Assembly (NCBI RefSeq): GCF_000231405.2
Contig: NZ_CP007032.1
Span: 1,674,001 to 1,738,000, forward strand
From: Desulfitobacterium metallireducens DSM 15288
GTDB taxonomy: Bacteria > Bacillota > Desulfitobacteriia > Desulfitobacteriales > Desulfitobacteriaceae
Direction: 5' to 3'
Length of the DNA: 64,000 bases
The first letter of the stretch is position 1; every line of letters begins with the position of its first letter. Of the stretch, positions 27,343 to 36,533 are shown piece after piece. The notes under the pieces are model-generated. The model was not told the origin of the DNA and searched no databases. It saw only the letters and a list, made by a program, of their open reading frames with translations. The translations under genes were made by a program, and so were the position numbers.

Positions 27343-27876
27343 ATGACCTATATTGTAAAACCCGATGATTCCTTATTTACAATTGCTCAAAGGTTTAATA
27401 TCTCCTTAAATTCTCTCATCTTAGCTAATCCGCAAATTACAGATCCAGATCAGATTTTTCCTGGACAGATGCTGACTCTCCCCATGAGTAAACCCAATTG
27501 TCCTCTTTTACGCCAAGGCAACCGGGGTCCTGCTGTCAAGCGCTTCCAAACCCTTCTTTGGGTGGCTCGCTTTAATCCCGGTCCTATTGATGGTATTTTT
27601 GGACCACGGACTCAAGCAGCTCTACTCGTCTTTCAGAGCAGTCAAAAAGAACTGGAGATAACAGGGGTCGTCGATGAAGAGACTTGGGTTGCTGTCGGTG
27701 CAGAATGTGAACCCCGCCCTGACATCACGCGTTATACAGTAAGACCCGGTGAATCTTTATACATCATTGCTATACGCTTTAATATATCAGTGGAAAGTAT
27801 TTTAAGTGTCAATCCAGAGATTACTAATCCTAATGCGATTTACGCTGGTCAGATTATCAACATTCCAAAAAGTTAG
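27343..27876 (+). CDS. LysM - peptidoglycan-binding - LysM protein
   Basis: Protein of 177 residues made of LysM (1-45, YIVKPDDSLFTIAQRFNIS), a PG_binding_1 domain (about 53-118, LRQGNRGPAVKRFQTLL) and a second LysM (about 128-175). There is no signal peptide, a pattern seen in spore coat or cortex proteins such as SafA-like ones that assemble from the mother cell. AGGGGG precedes the ATG. Its stop codon overlaps the stop of the convergent DUF6765 gene. Confidence 0.9.
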   Translation: MTYIVKPDDSLFTIAQRFNISLNSLILANPQITDPDQIFPGQMLTLPMSKPNCPLLRQGNRGPAVKRFQTLLWVARFNPGPIDGIFGPRTQAALLVFQSSQKELEITGVVDEETWVAVGAECEPRPDITRYTVRPGESLYIIAIRFNISVESILSVNPEITNPNAIYAGQIINIPKS

Positions 27877-28988
27877 TTAGGAATCACCATTTGATTTTTT
27901 ACACAGGTGTCAAAAAACTTTTCTTTATACCATTTAACCGCAGTTAAAAAACCATACCAGTTTGAATTCTCAAAGTCATCTGCTAATCGACCCTCTTGCA
28001 CGACACGATTATCAAAAACTTTACGGTCATAATTATCAAATGCTTCTTTCAGCCACCGGTCATCTTCATAGCTGAGTAAATCATGATCCTCCTCATTCAA
28101 TAACCCCTGTTCCACTAAAACGTTTTGCCAATTCTTGATTCGATCTTTATCGTGAGCTTTATTAACAAGTGCATCCATCAGGAGTTCTCTATTTTTAAAC
28201 GTGAATGTCTCATCCCGGTAATGTTGATGTTGTTCTAAGTAGGTCTCCAAAAGGTTTTGAATACCCTTGAAAGCCCGTTGATATCGATCTTTATTATCAA
28301 TTACAACCTTTTTATAGGATCCATTGAATTCATCGCTATAGTCATACTCATAAGTCCACTTCAGATAGGGCAGATCTGGATAATCCAGAGCTTGAGCATG
28401 TCCATAAGCCGGCGTAATCTTATCAAAATAAATCTCATATCTGTCCTGGGTCAATTGCTTTAAAATCTTTAGGGTCCTATCAAATAGCCCTAAAGATTTT
28501 ATATTATGCGCTTCACAATTCTTGATGGCGTTAACTTTGCTAGCAATTCCACTAAACCCTTGATGGGAAAATGTATCGACATAGATATGCAAGACCATCC
28601 CGAGTTTAATCAGGTCATCCTCGAGAAGGACTTCTTTAATAATATCCATTATGATCGGAGATTCTTCCGTACACCGAAGCCTTTTTGTAAAGTTCTCACC
28701 TTTGAGACCAGGAACAAAATGAAAGGCAACTGTGTTATTAACCATTGCCTCATAATTAAACGTTTCTATCCGAAAGTAAGAATGGCACGTGGCCATATTA
28801 AAAAAGGCAGGCTGGTGATCCACTAAGTCGTGCTGAACGTTTAAATTTTCAGGATCTAAATAGATTAGATTAATCTTCGCATCATCGACGAACTGCGACG
28901 CATAAGCGATAACCTGAGCACTCTCTTTACTAAATCCACAAGCGCGGCAAAAGGCTAACAAAGCATAGTAATGTGCATCTCTTTTCAT
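27873..28988 (-). CDS. DUF6765-like protein
   Basis: Protein of 371 residues. The N-terminal part matches the DUF6765 pattern (DAHYYALLAFCRACGF, VIAYASQFVDDA) and a histidine/aspartate motif HIYVDTFSHQGF at about 133, which resembles the metal ligands of phospholipase C/P1 nuclease-type helical folds. The C-terminal 150 residues are charged. No signal peptide, so cytosolic. Function is not known. It overlaps the LysM gene by stop codons. Confidence 0.7.
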   Translation of the reverse strand: MKRDAHYYALLAFCRACGFSKESAQVIAYASQFVDDAKINLIYLDPENLNVQHDLVDHQPAFFNMATCHSYFRIETFNYEAMVNNTVAFHFVPGLKGENFTKRLRCTEESPIIMDIIKEVLLEDDLIKLGMVLHIYVDTFSHQGFSGIASKVNAIKNCEAHNIKSLGLFDRTLKILKQLTQDRYEIYFDKITPAYGHAQALDYPDLPYLKWTYEYDYSDEFNGSYKKVVIDNKDRYQRAFKGIQNLLETYLEQHQHYRDETFTFKNRELLMDALVNKAHDKDRIKNWQNVLVEQGLLNEEDHDLLSYEDDRWLKEAFDNYDRKVFDNRVVQEGRLADDFENSNWYGFLTAVKWYKEKFFDTCVKNQMVIPN

Positions 28989-29101
28989 ATGTCCCCTTCT
29001 CCCTCGTCACCGTAATTTATTGAGTCTCTAATGCACCATAATATGCATTATTTCCATAATATGTACTATAGAGGACTAGTATTTTGAAAGGGGGCGATAT
29101 A

Positions 29102-29974
29102 ATGTCCACTGGAAATGAAGAACTTGATAAAGCCATTGAACTTGCAGGTTATTCCTACGATTCAATTCAAGATATCTTTTATTCAACAATGGATCCTTGG
29201 CAAAGAGATGTTGGATATTGCCGCCTATATGACGAAGCCGCTGCGCCCTTAGGGATGATTATCGATTGTGAACCGATCTACTTTGACTACCAGGGTAAAA
29301 AATGGATGATCTCTTTTTGGAAAGGCCAATATGATATGGTCACCGGTGGAGAGATAGGGATCTATATTGCCACTCGCGAAATCACGTTGCAAGGCCTATT
29401 TTCAGGTACGTTTTATCAAGCGGCGAGTAATGAGCATTGTTTACCCATGTCTTATACCTTAAATAAGAATGGCAAACCTCTCTTTACACGTGAGGGAAAA
29501 CATTGGTGGCTTACTGGTTTTAAACTTGGAGAATTTTCTGAGCCCTTAGAATTAACTATGGACATCCGAATCTCCTTGAACGATGTACAAATGCGTAATG
29601 CTTTTATAACGGGATTGCTGAACGCTGGCTATTCCTATGCAGATCTCGATGTTTCAGGAAATGCAGTTGCTCTGACCTTTGATATCCCCCACACCCCACA
29701 ACCGATGACACGTACACGTGAAACGGATAAGCTCATTCAAAGAAAAAACCTACTTTTATGTGAGCAATATCAAGCACTAACTGATCCGTATGACACGGTG
29801 CCCAAAAAAATAAAGGCCCTTGAAGGCCTTTCACCTGACATGTATAAGAAAGTGATAAACATTGGGAAAACGAAGAAAATGTATGAAATGTATACGTCGA
29901 TTGTCATCATTGGAACGTTTCTTTTGTCACGCTTAGCGGGAGGGATCGATAAAACAAAGCAATTACTCCGCTAA
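29102..29974 (+). CDS. DUF4474 protein with C-terminal hydrophobic segment
   Basis: Protein of 290 residues. The first 190 residues match DUF4474 (AGYSYDSIQDIFYSTMDPWQ, then MIIDCEPIYFDYQGKKWMI and SFWKGQYDMVTGGEIGIYI). One hydrophobic stretch near residue 270 may contact membrane. Function unknown; the family is frequent in Clostridia. ATG 29102 follows AAGGGGG. It overlaps the 3' end of thpR, which is convergent, by 12 bp. Confidence 0.8.
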   Translation: MSTGNEELDKAIELAGYSYDSIQDIFYSTMDPWQRDVGYCRLYDEAAAPLGMIIDCEPIYFDYQGKKWMISFWKGQYDMVTGGEIGIYIATREITLQGLFSGTFYQAASNEHCLPMSYTLNKNGKPLFTREGKHWWLTGFKLGEFSEPLELTMDIRISLNDVQMRNAFITGLLNAGYSYADLDVSGNAVALTFDIPHTPQPMTRTRETDKLIQRKNLLLCEQYQALTDPYDTVPKKIKALEGLSPDMYKKVINIGKTKKMYEMYTSIVIIGTFLLSRLAGGIDKTKQLLR

Positions 29975-30517
29975 TTCTTTCAGACTTTCTTCAAATAAGT
30001 GGGTGTAAATTCTTTTTCCACGGATGACCTTGCTCTCAAATAAAACAACCTCCCTAACAAGAAACTCACCCAGGAGCTTCGTTTGAACGGAAGCTAAATC
30101 CAAATGATCGAGTTCTGGACGAGAAATGAGCGTTAAATGAGGCTTAAATGATCTGTCCTCCAATATAAATCCTTTTTGGGCGAGTTCGTGGTGGAGCTCG
30201 TCCCTTAGTTTGTTTAGCTCCCTTAATTCTCCGCCTACAGAGGTCCACACCGTATGAGGCCTTTTCCACGCTGGAAATGCCCCCACCCCACCCACATTTA
30301 AGCGAAAGGATTGATGATTTTTAGCTACTTGGGACAATGTCTCGGTAAGTATAGGTAGAGTATTTGGTTCAATTTCACCTAAGAATTCTAAAGTGATATG
30401 AAAGTTTTCTCGATCTTTCCAGGACCCCTTAATTCCTCGTTCTTTTAGCTCTGATTGAAAGGACAAGAGTTCTTTTTTTAGATTCGCGGGTAGATCAATT
30501 CCGATAAATAAGCGCAT
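29963..30517 (-). CDS. thpR: RNA 2',3'-cyclic phosphodiesterase
   Basis: 2H phosphoesterase of 184 residues, standard for ThpR/LigT. The two HxTx motifs are HITLEFLG (about 43) and HLTLISR (about 127). It opens 2',3'-cyclic phosphate RNA ends to 2'-phosphates, with RNA ligase activity in some members. ATG is preceded by GGAAAGG. Confidence 0.95.
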   Translation of the reverse strand: MRLFIGIDLPANLKKELLSFQSELKERGIKGSWKDRENFHITLEFLGEIEPNTLPILTETLSQVAKNHQSFRLNVGGVGAFPAWKRPHTVWTSVGGELRELNKLRDELHHELAQKGFILEDRSFKPHLTLISRPELDHLDLASVQTKLLGEFLVREVVLFESKVIRGKRIYTHLFEESLKELAE

Positions 30518-30614
30518 AAGTATTTTACCTTTCCTTTATTTTTCCTTTTAATCCAGACTCTGAGCATGTATTATAGAAGTATTGAGCCTAAATGAAGGAG
30601 TTGTGTAATACCTT

Positions 30615-31040
30615 ATGTTCATGTATGTATTTTCTATCCTACTTATTATTGCCTCAAATGTCGTATATAACATCGTCCAGAAATCAACTCCAGCAAAAGC
30701 AAATCCTTTTTTAACGTTACTCATTACCTATCTGACGGCAGCGGTTATTACGTTGATTATGTTCTTATTCAATAGGACGGGTAAAGGACTCCTTGCTTCT
30801 TTAAAAGAATTGAATTGGACAAGCATTGTACTGGGGCTCGCGATCGTCGGTCTAGAATTTGGATACTTATTAGCATACAGAGCAGGCTGGAAGATCAGTG
30901 TCGGATCTTTAGTAGCCAATATTGCGCTTGCGCTTATCCTTATTCCCATTGGAGTCCTGTTCTACAAAGAAGGATTCGGGTTAAATAAGATTCTGGGTGC
31001 CCTTTTTTGTATTATCGGGTTAGTCCTCATAAACAAATAA
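30615..31040 (+). CDS. Half-size EamA/DMT membrane protein
   Basis: Protein of 141 residues with four to five membrane helices, corresponding to one half of a drug/metabolite (EamA) transporter, so probably works as a dimer. Starts MFMYVFSILLIIASNVVYNI and ends with LGALFCIIGLVLI typical of EamA repeats. The AAGGAG site is about 14 nt before the ATG, rather long. The full-length DMT gene follows after 29 nt, implying one transcript. Confidence 0.8.
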   Translation: MFMYVFSILLIIASNVVYNIVQKSTPAKANPFLTLLITYLTAAVITLIMFLFNRTGKGLLASLKELNWTSIVLGLAIVGLEFGYLLAYRAGWKISVGSLVANIALALILIPIGVLFYKEGFGLNKILGALFCIIGLVLINK

Positions 31041-31069
31041 CGTTCTACAAATATAAGGCGGTTAGTTAA

Positions 31070-31960
31070 ATGAATAGCAAATTACGATTAGTAATCGCTA
31101 TGCTCATCTTCGGAAGCATTGGCGTTCTTGTAAAAAATATCGATCTGTCCTCGAGTGAAATCGCGTTATTAAGAGGAATGATCGGAAGCATATTTTTAAT
31201 TGGTGTGAGTATTTTCATCAAGCAAAAACCTTCTTTGAACCAGATTAAAGAAAATATTGTTCTTCTCCTCTTATCTGGTGCTGCAATTGGTTTTAACTGG
31301 ATCTTATTGTTCCAATCGTATAAGTATACAACGATATCTAATGCAACCTTAAGTTATTACTTTGCGCCAGTATTTGTGATGCTTCTAGCGCCTTTTATCC
31401 TTAAGGAGAAGCTAACCTCCATTAAAGTCGGTTGTATTATTACGGCCATGATTGGCTTATTTCTCATCCTTAATACTGGGGAAAGCCACTCAGTTGGCGG
31501 CGCTTACAATCATGTCGTTGGAGTATTATATGGCCTTTCAGCTGCAGTACTTTACGCCAGTGTCATCTTAATGAATAAATTTATCAAAAATCTGTCTGGT
31601 TTTGAGACGACCGTTATTCAATTAATAATCGCTGCCTTAGTCCTTCTCCCCTATGTTTTGATTAAAGATCCAATGGATCTTTCAGCGATAACCTTACATT
31701 CATGGATCTATATCCTTATCCTTGGTATTTTTCATACAGGGATTGCTTATTTTCTATACTTTACTTCGTTCAAAGAATTAAAAGGTCAAACCATCGCTGT
31801 TTTAAGCTATATTGACCCTATTTCAGCAGTGATTATTGCCGCAATATTCCTTGGAGAGAGCATGAACTTTATTCAAATCCTAGGAGGAATTCTTATCCTG
31901 GGTTCCACTTTTTTGAGTGAGAGTCTAGAGGCAAAAAATAAAAGGTGCATAGATTTGTGA
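31070..31960 (+). CDS. EamA/DMT-family transporter
   Basis: Integral membrane protein of 296 residues with ten predicted helices in two EamA repeats (about 6-135 and 149-286). Landmarks are SSSEIALLRGMIGS, NATLSYYFAPVFVMLLAP and AVLSYIDPISAVIIA. These carriers move amino acids, sugars or drugs; the substrate cannot be inferred. It sits directly after the half-size EamA gene. Confidence 0.9.
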   Translation: MNSKLRLVIAMLIFGSIGVLVKNIDLSSSEIALLRGMIGSIFLIGVSIFIKQKPSLNQIKENIVLLLLSGAAIGFNWILLFQSYKYTTISNATLSYYFAPVFVMLLAPFILKEKLTSIKVGCIITAMIGLFLILNTGESHSVGGAYNHVVGVLYGLSAAVLYASVILMNKFIKNLSGFETTVIQLIIAALVLLPYVLIKDPMDLSAITLHSWIYILILGIFHTGIAYFLYFTSFKELKGQTIAVLSYIDPISAVIIAAIFLGESMNFIQILGGILILGSTFLSESLEAKNKRCIDL

Positions 31961-31980
31961 TTAGCCAGTAGGTTTTACTC

Positions 31981-32697
31981 TTACTCTAAACCAATTTTCG
32001 ATAGTTTATACCCACTAATACACGTTGAAGCCAATAAGATAAACGCGAGTGGTATAAGAAGTTTGGCATTAAAAATTTCACTTGTCATAAGCTTAAAACC
32101 CCATGTAGCTGGGAATACTCGGCCTACATTTTCAAGTACTTTAGGTAGCATATTTACTGGAAACATAATGCCAGACAGCATAATTGAGGGTAAAAATATA
32201 AACTGTGATGCCATGGTAAGCCTTGATGTGTTTTTAATAAATAGTCCGAGTACCGTTCCGACTGCCAAGCTGACAATAATAAAAATTGCAAGTGAGAAGA
32301 AATAAAGAGCTAAATGTACAGGCATTTTTGCCTCAAAGGCGATTGGCGCTACAATAAATATCATAAGGCTCATAATAAAAAGATGAACAAATGCGGAGAT
32401 AAAGTTGTTAATTGATGCTACCCATAAAGGGATACCCCCTACCGTGAAGGCCTTTTTTATTTCACTGCCATACAACTCGACCAGTGGTGCGGGTGCGCCT
32501 AGAATTGCTCCCATTGTCACTCCAAATACCGTCATCGATTGGATTAGTGTATCATTAGCAGCAGGGTTAATCGATGAAAAGATTCCGCCCATAAAAGCAA
32601 AGAATACAAGCGGTACAACATAATAGGTGAGCAGTACGCCTTTATTCCTAAAGTCAAGTTTCCACTGCAAGGCTACTCCATATATAAACGCATTCAT
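31981..32697 (-). CDS. ABC-2 type exporter permease
   Basis: Membrane subunit of 238 residues with six predicted helices and the ABC-2 pattern (FLPSIMLSGIMFPVNMLP near residue 175). It pairs with the ATPase encoded immediately upstream; start and stop overlap by 4 bp, so translation is coupled. Such pairs export antibiotics, peptides or lipids. Confidence 0.9.
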   Translation of the reverse strand: MNAFIYGVALQWKLDFRNKGVLLTYYVVPLVFFAFMGGIFSSINPAANDTLIQSMTVFGVTMGAILGAPAPLVELYGSEIKKAFTVGGIPLWVASINNFISAFVHLFIMSLMIFIVAPIAFEAKMPVHLALYFFSLAIFIIVSLAVGTVLGLFIKNTSRLTMASQFIFLPSIMLSGIMFPVNMLPKVLENVGRVFPATWGFKLMTSEIFNAKLLIPLAFILLASTCISGYKLSKIGLE

Positions 32698-33536
32698 GCT
32701 TTACCCTCCATGGCGATATCCATAAATCGGTGTTCGAGTGTAGCTCTTTCAATTTTCACATCTAAAACTGTGTTTTGTGTTTGCTTGCAGATTTCAAGCA
32801 ATTCAAGTAAGGTATCCCCAATATTTTTAGTCGTAAATACCGAATATCCTTGTTCGAAGTCAGCGTCTTGAATAGGTCTTTCAGTTTTGATCTGAATTCT
32901 GCATTGCTTTCCCATTTCACTAGTCAGTTCGGTTGTTGTACCTTCAAATGCAATTTTGCCATCTTTAAGAATTGCAATTCTATCACAGAGACTTTCTACT
33001 TCTGCCATATCGTGACTTGCGATAATTATGGTTTTACCTTGTTCTTTCAATTTTCGAATCTGCGTATGGAGAGATACCCTCCCCTCTACATCAAGTCCGG
33101 CAGTCGGCTCATCCAGAAAGACGAGATCGGGATTACTTATCAGTGCAAGAGCTAGATGTAACCTTCTTTTTTGCCCTGTAGACATTTCTTTGTATTGTAC
33201 ATTTTTAAGCTGTGTCAGTCCTAAAGCATCAAACAGTTCGAAATTTACATGTGCTTTATTCCACTTGCAAAACAAGAGATAAGCCTCTAATCCTTTGATA
33301 TTTGTTGGGAGTGATGAAGATTGAAGTTGCACACCAACAGTTCCGTTTACTGTAATCTTTCCGCTATCATATTTTCGAATACCCTCAATACATTCAAGGG
33401 TGGTGGTTTTTCCTGCTCCATTTGTACCGAGCAAGGCAAAGATTTCACCACGATTTACTGCAAACGAAATGTCTTTGATGACAGTATTGGCTCCATAGCT
33501 TTTTATTAAATTGGCGATTTGAAGGGCTACGCTCAT
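32694..33536 (-). CDS. ABC exporter ATP-binding protein
   Basis: ABC ATPase of 280 residues, CcmA/NatA-like. Walker A is LGTNGAGKTTT (about 39), signature MSTGQKRRLHLAL (about 120), Walker B LVFLDEPTAGLD (about 144), H-loop SHDMAEVE. The C-terminal 65 residues are an extra domain usual for drug-export ATPases. ATG 33536 is placed about 9 nt after GAGGT; GTG 33545 is too close. It is the first gene of a two-gene exporter. Confidence 0.92.
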   Translation of the reverse strand: MSVALQIANLIKSYGANTVIKDISFAVNRGEIFALLGTNGAGKTTTLECIEGIRKYDSGKITVNGTVGVQLQSSSLPTNIKGLEAYLLFCKWNKAHVNFELFDALGLTQLKNVQYKEMSTGQKRRLHLALALISNPDLVFLDEPTAGLDVEGRVSLHTQIRKLKEQGKTIIIASHDMAEVESLCDRIAILKDGKIAFEGTTTELTSEMGKQCRIQIKTERPIQDADFEQGYSVFTTKNIGDTLLELLEICKQTQNTVLDVKIERATLEHRFMDIAMEGKA

Positions 33537-33642
33537 TACTCTCACACCTCATATGTCCAAATATATTAATAACTCTAAACTTTACGATTTCGCTTATTAG
33601 TTCTTAAGGCAGTGGCTTATCTATTGGAAATTGTACTGATAT

Positions 33643-34056
33643 TCATAATTCCGCTTCTCCTATATCCTGAGCAAATCTTAATAAGTATCCATCTGGATCC
33701 ATGATTAAGAATTCTTTCAGACCTAATAATTTATCATCCGCTCTATACCAATTCTCTTCTATTTCAATTTTAACGGGATAGTCGTTTATTATTACATTTT
33801 TGTACAATTCATCAATGTCATTCACTGCTATTTGCAGATTAATTCCTCTTCCAAATGGATACGTTAAACTTCCAGTCTCCCAATTACCATTTCTCTCTTC
33901 AATCATAATTTGAGAATCGTTTAGTGACAGCATAGCAAATCTTTCCTCTCTTCGCTCATATTCTATATTAAATTGAAGGATATTTAAGTAAAAGTTAAGA
34001 CTCTTGTTTATATCTAAAACAGTTAATTCGGGTATTAACGCATTAAGTTTAAACAT
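33643..34056 (-). CDS. VOC family, bleomycin-resistance-like protein
   Basis: Protein of 137 residues with two beta-alpha-beta VOC halves: IPELTVLDINKSLNFYLNIL and INLQIAVNDIDELYKNVI, ending LIMDPDGYLLRFAQ. It resembles drug-sequestering or glyoxalase-type proteins. ATG 34056 follows GGAGG. It is 25 nt after a GNAT gene on the same strand; these two look like a small resistance-type unit. Confidence 0.85.
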   Translation of the reverse strand: MFKLNALIPELTVLDINKSLNFYLNILQFNIEYERREERFAMLSLNDSQIMIEERNGNWETGSLTYPFGRGINLQIAVNDIDELYKNVIINDYPVKIEIEENWYRADDKLLGLKEFLIMDPDGYLLRFAQDIGEAEL

Positions 34057-34081
34057 AATAAAAATCCTCCATAGGTTGACC

Positions 34082-34633
34082 CTATACCTTATCATTTAAC
34101 AAGACCATATGAATATGATCTTCCCATTTTCCGTTTATTTTTAAATATTTATATGCCAACCCCTCATTAAAAAATCCTAACTTTTTAACTACTCTTAAAG
34201 AGCGTTTGTTTTTAGGCATGATATTGGCTTCAATTCGATGCAACTTAAATTCATTAAACATAATATCAATACCTTTTTGAATTGCCTCAGTTATATACCC
34301 CTTATTAATTTCATCCTGATCTAATTTGTAACCAAGATGACAGGATTGAAAAGCACCTCTTACAATGTTGCTGAAACCAACAGAACCTATTATTCTGTTA
34401 TCATCTTGCTTTTTAAAAATCCACATTCTAAAGGAGCTATTATTTTCAACATTTAATAACTCTTTTTCTAATTGTTCTTCTTGGTACTGCTTTGTATAAA
34501 AATCTTCATCCTTTATAGATTCCCACTCTTCTAAAAAGGCCTTATTTTTCAAATAGTAGTCTATAACTAATTCTGCGGAGGATTTGTCCAACACTTTAAT
34601 TTTGAGTCTTCTCGTTTCATAAACCATTTGCAT
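34082..34633 (-). CDS. GNAT acetyltransferase, RimJ/RimL type
   Basis: Acetyl-CoA-dependent N-acetyltransferase of 183 residues. Core motif: HLGYKLDQDEINKGYITEAI with the acetyl-CoA loop region, then LHRIEANIMPKNKRSLRVVKKLGF. Similar enzymes acetylate ribosomal proteins or small amines. GGGTGG lies 6 nt before ATG. The substrate is not predictable. Confidence 0.9.
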   Translation of the reverse strand: MQMVYETRRLKIKVLDKSSAELVIDYYLKNKAFLEEWESIKDEDFYTKQYQEEQLEKELLNVENNSSFRMWIFKKQDDNRIIGSVGFSNIVRGAFQSCHLGYKLDQDEINKGYITEAIQKGIDIMFNEFKLHRIEANIMPKNKRSLRVVKKLGFFNEGLAYKYLKINGKWEDHIHMVLLNDKV

Positions 34634-34782
34634 AAATAACCACCCTTAATTCTTCCAAGCAACGAAGATCATAAACAAATAATTCCGTATTTTGCGTTGC
34701 GGCTTTCTTCGAGTATAGCTTCTTCATCACTTAAGGATATATTAAGCTCACCCGATCCGAAGGTTAGAAAATCAGATTCGTG

Positions 34783-34978
34783 TCAGGATCCAGATGTCTC
34801 TAAAAGTATAATTATATTTTGGTTGGTGAGTTTATTGGCCAGAAGTTGTTTAAATTTAATGGAATGTGTTTTACCTTCTAATAGCCTCTCCTGAATACCC
34901 GTTTATATCATGCTGTACTTTAGAATCATCTACAACATAACCATCATGATTATCCAATACTCTTGTAAGTCTATTCAT
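34783..34978 (-). pseudogene. Decayed small hypothetical gene
   Basis: Minus-strand reading from ATG 34978 gives a start MNRLTRVLDNHDGYVVDDSK and VQHDINGYSGEAIRR, then a stop at 34871. In the +1 frame the sequence continues as KTHSIKFKQLLANKLTNQ followed by NIIILLETSGS and stop at 34783. Both parts look like the ends of one widespread small Firmicute phage-type protein, with the middle deleted and the frame lost. The region up to 34634 holds nothing else certain. Confidence 0.55.
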
Positions 34979-35035
34979 ATAAACGCTATTCACTTCCTTT
35001 TCATTTATATCTTAATGAACAAACTCAAATCATCA

Positions 35036-35455
35036 TTATCTCTCAAATCTCAAATAATTTAGAGTAAATAAAATTGCCTTCTTCGTTATATCTTCACATA
35101 AATGAGGTGGATTATTTGGGTTAAATCCTTGTGGTCGGAGATCTCTACAATTTAAACTGCCAAACTCTTTCTCAAATCCTTTGGTAAAACTATTGCATAT
35201 AGATACTATTTGCTCATGCTCGAATCCTTTTTCAGTACCTTGAATTCCAATAAACATCAAAGAACTTCCAACCAATCCACACTGTGCCCCATACCTACCT
35301 GCTCCTGGAATTCCTGTTGCCGCATCAAGAATTTGAGAGCACAATTTAATATGAAATATTTCGGAAAGAGTTAATAACGAAGTAGTTGTGCAATTCAAAT
35401 CATCATTCCAATAATAATCATGTACTTTTATATCGATAAGCTCTTTATTTTGCAT
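35036..35455 (-). CDS. C_GCAxxG_C_C family protein
   Basis: Protein of 139 residues with five Cys spaced as in the C_GCAxxG_C_C family: Cys22, Cys39, AQCGLVGSSLMFIG (about 57-70), then SLNCRDLRP and HLCEDI. These proteins are often next to redox enzymes and may bind metal or carry electrons. AGGAGG precedes ATG. Upstream on the same strand after 35 nt is a homocysteine S-methyltransferase gene. Confidence 0.8.
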   Translation of the reverse strand: MQNKELIDIKVHDYYWNDDLNCTTTSLLTLSEIFHIKLCSQILDAATGIPGAGRYGAQCGLVGSSLMFIGIQGTEKGFEHEQIVSICNSFTKGFEKEFGSLNCRDLRPQGFNPNNPPHLCEDITKKAILFTLNYLRFER

Positions 35456-35490
35456 TTAATCCTCCTGCTCAGGAATGCTCCTAACTATGA

Positions 35491-36429
35491 TCAATCAGTG
35501 GTAAGCAGCTTTACAAGTCCCTGTATATGTCGTTCATCAGTCCCGCAACAGCCCCCTAATACTTTAATTTGATGGTGATTATGTAGCTCTCCCATTTCAT
35601 TAATTAAAGTCACAACGTCTTCTGATATCAACTGTGCCACGCCATCTAATTCTTCAGGGCTTTTTGATGAGGTATTCGCTTGGATACCTTTCAAACGCTG
35701 TTTTACTGCATTTGTGAAATTCTCATGATTCCCAATAGCTTTCAAAAGAATGGATGGATGAATGCAGTTTGTCATGTAGAACAAAGGTTGGGGCGAGGTA
35801 ATCTCGTCTATTTTCGAAATTGTTTTATGAAGAGAATTACCATCAAGCAGCGTTCCATTTGCTCGGATAACGAAACTCAGAATGTAAGGTTTTCCTGTGC
35901 GTGCCATTGCTTGTGCAAGACCGATTGCTTCAGTCATTGCAGGAAGGGTTGTCCCACAAAGAAAATCGACTCCTGCGTCAGCTAAAGCATTCGCTTGTTC
36001 TTGGTGAAAAGAAAGGGCTTCTTCAGATGAAAGTGCCTCTTCTGCATTATATGCATCTCCTTTGCAACCCATTAGGCCACCAATAAAGATTCGCTTAGAA
36101 TATTCTCCGTATTCACTACGTATGTCCATAAGAAGTCGGGCACAATCGCCATTCACATCTGTCCCTATTAGACCCGCTTGCGCTATTTGTTCCGGGTTTG
36201 AACGTCGTGTTGGTGTAAATATCATCATAGGGATATTAGATTTGCGCACTATATCAATGTATTGCTTATAAATTCCTCGAAGAATAAGCTTTCCTTGTTG
36301 ATCGTAAACCAAGCCCGAATGAACAATGTGCTGATCAAGTTGAACTTTATATTCGCGACGAAGCCGTTCCACAACTGCGCCTTCTGTAAAAATCAACTTA
36401 GATGCTTTAAAGGTTCTTGTAAAGTCCAT
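35491..36429 (-). CDS. Homocysteine S-methyltransferase family protein
   Basis: TIM-barrel methyltransferase of 312 residues. The zinc-binding Cys residues are visible in MTNCIHPS (about 220) and LGGCCGTDERHI (about 292). Members use S-methylmethionine, betaine or methylcobalamin to methylate homocysteine or other thiols. The N-terminus is more divergent (FTEGAVVERLRREY), so the methyl donor is uncertain. It is likely cotranscribed with the C_GCAxxG protein. Confidence 0.85.
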   Translation of the reverse strand: MDFTRTFKASKLIFTEGAVVERLRREYKVQLDQHIVHSGLVYDQQGKLILRGIYKQYIDIVRKSNIPMMIFTPTRRSNPEQIAQAGLIGTDVNGDCARLLMDIRSEYGEYSKRIFIGGLMGCKGDAYNAEEALSSEEALSFHQEQANALADAGVDFLCGTTLPAMTEAIGLAQAMARTGKPYILSFVIRANGTLLDGNSLHKTISKIDEITSPQPLFYMTNCIHPSILLKAIGNHENFTNAVKQRLKGIQANTSSKSPEELDGVAQLISEDVVTLINEMGELHNHHQIKVLGGCCGTDERHIQGLVKLLTTD

Positions 36430-36533
36430 TGATATATCACTTCTCTCTTTAGTTCCACTGTTTTAATAATGTTTAAAAAATTCACCAAGCCCTGCGAACC
36501 AAAAAAAATCCCTAATCCAATGATCAAACAGCA

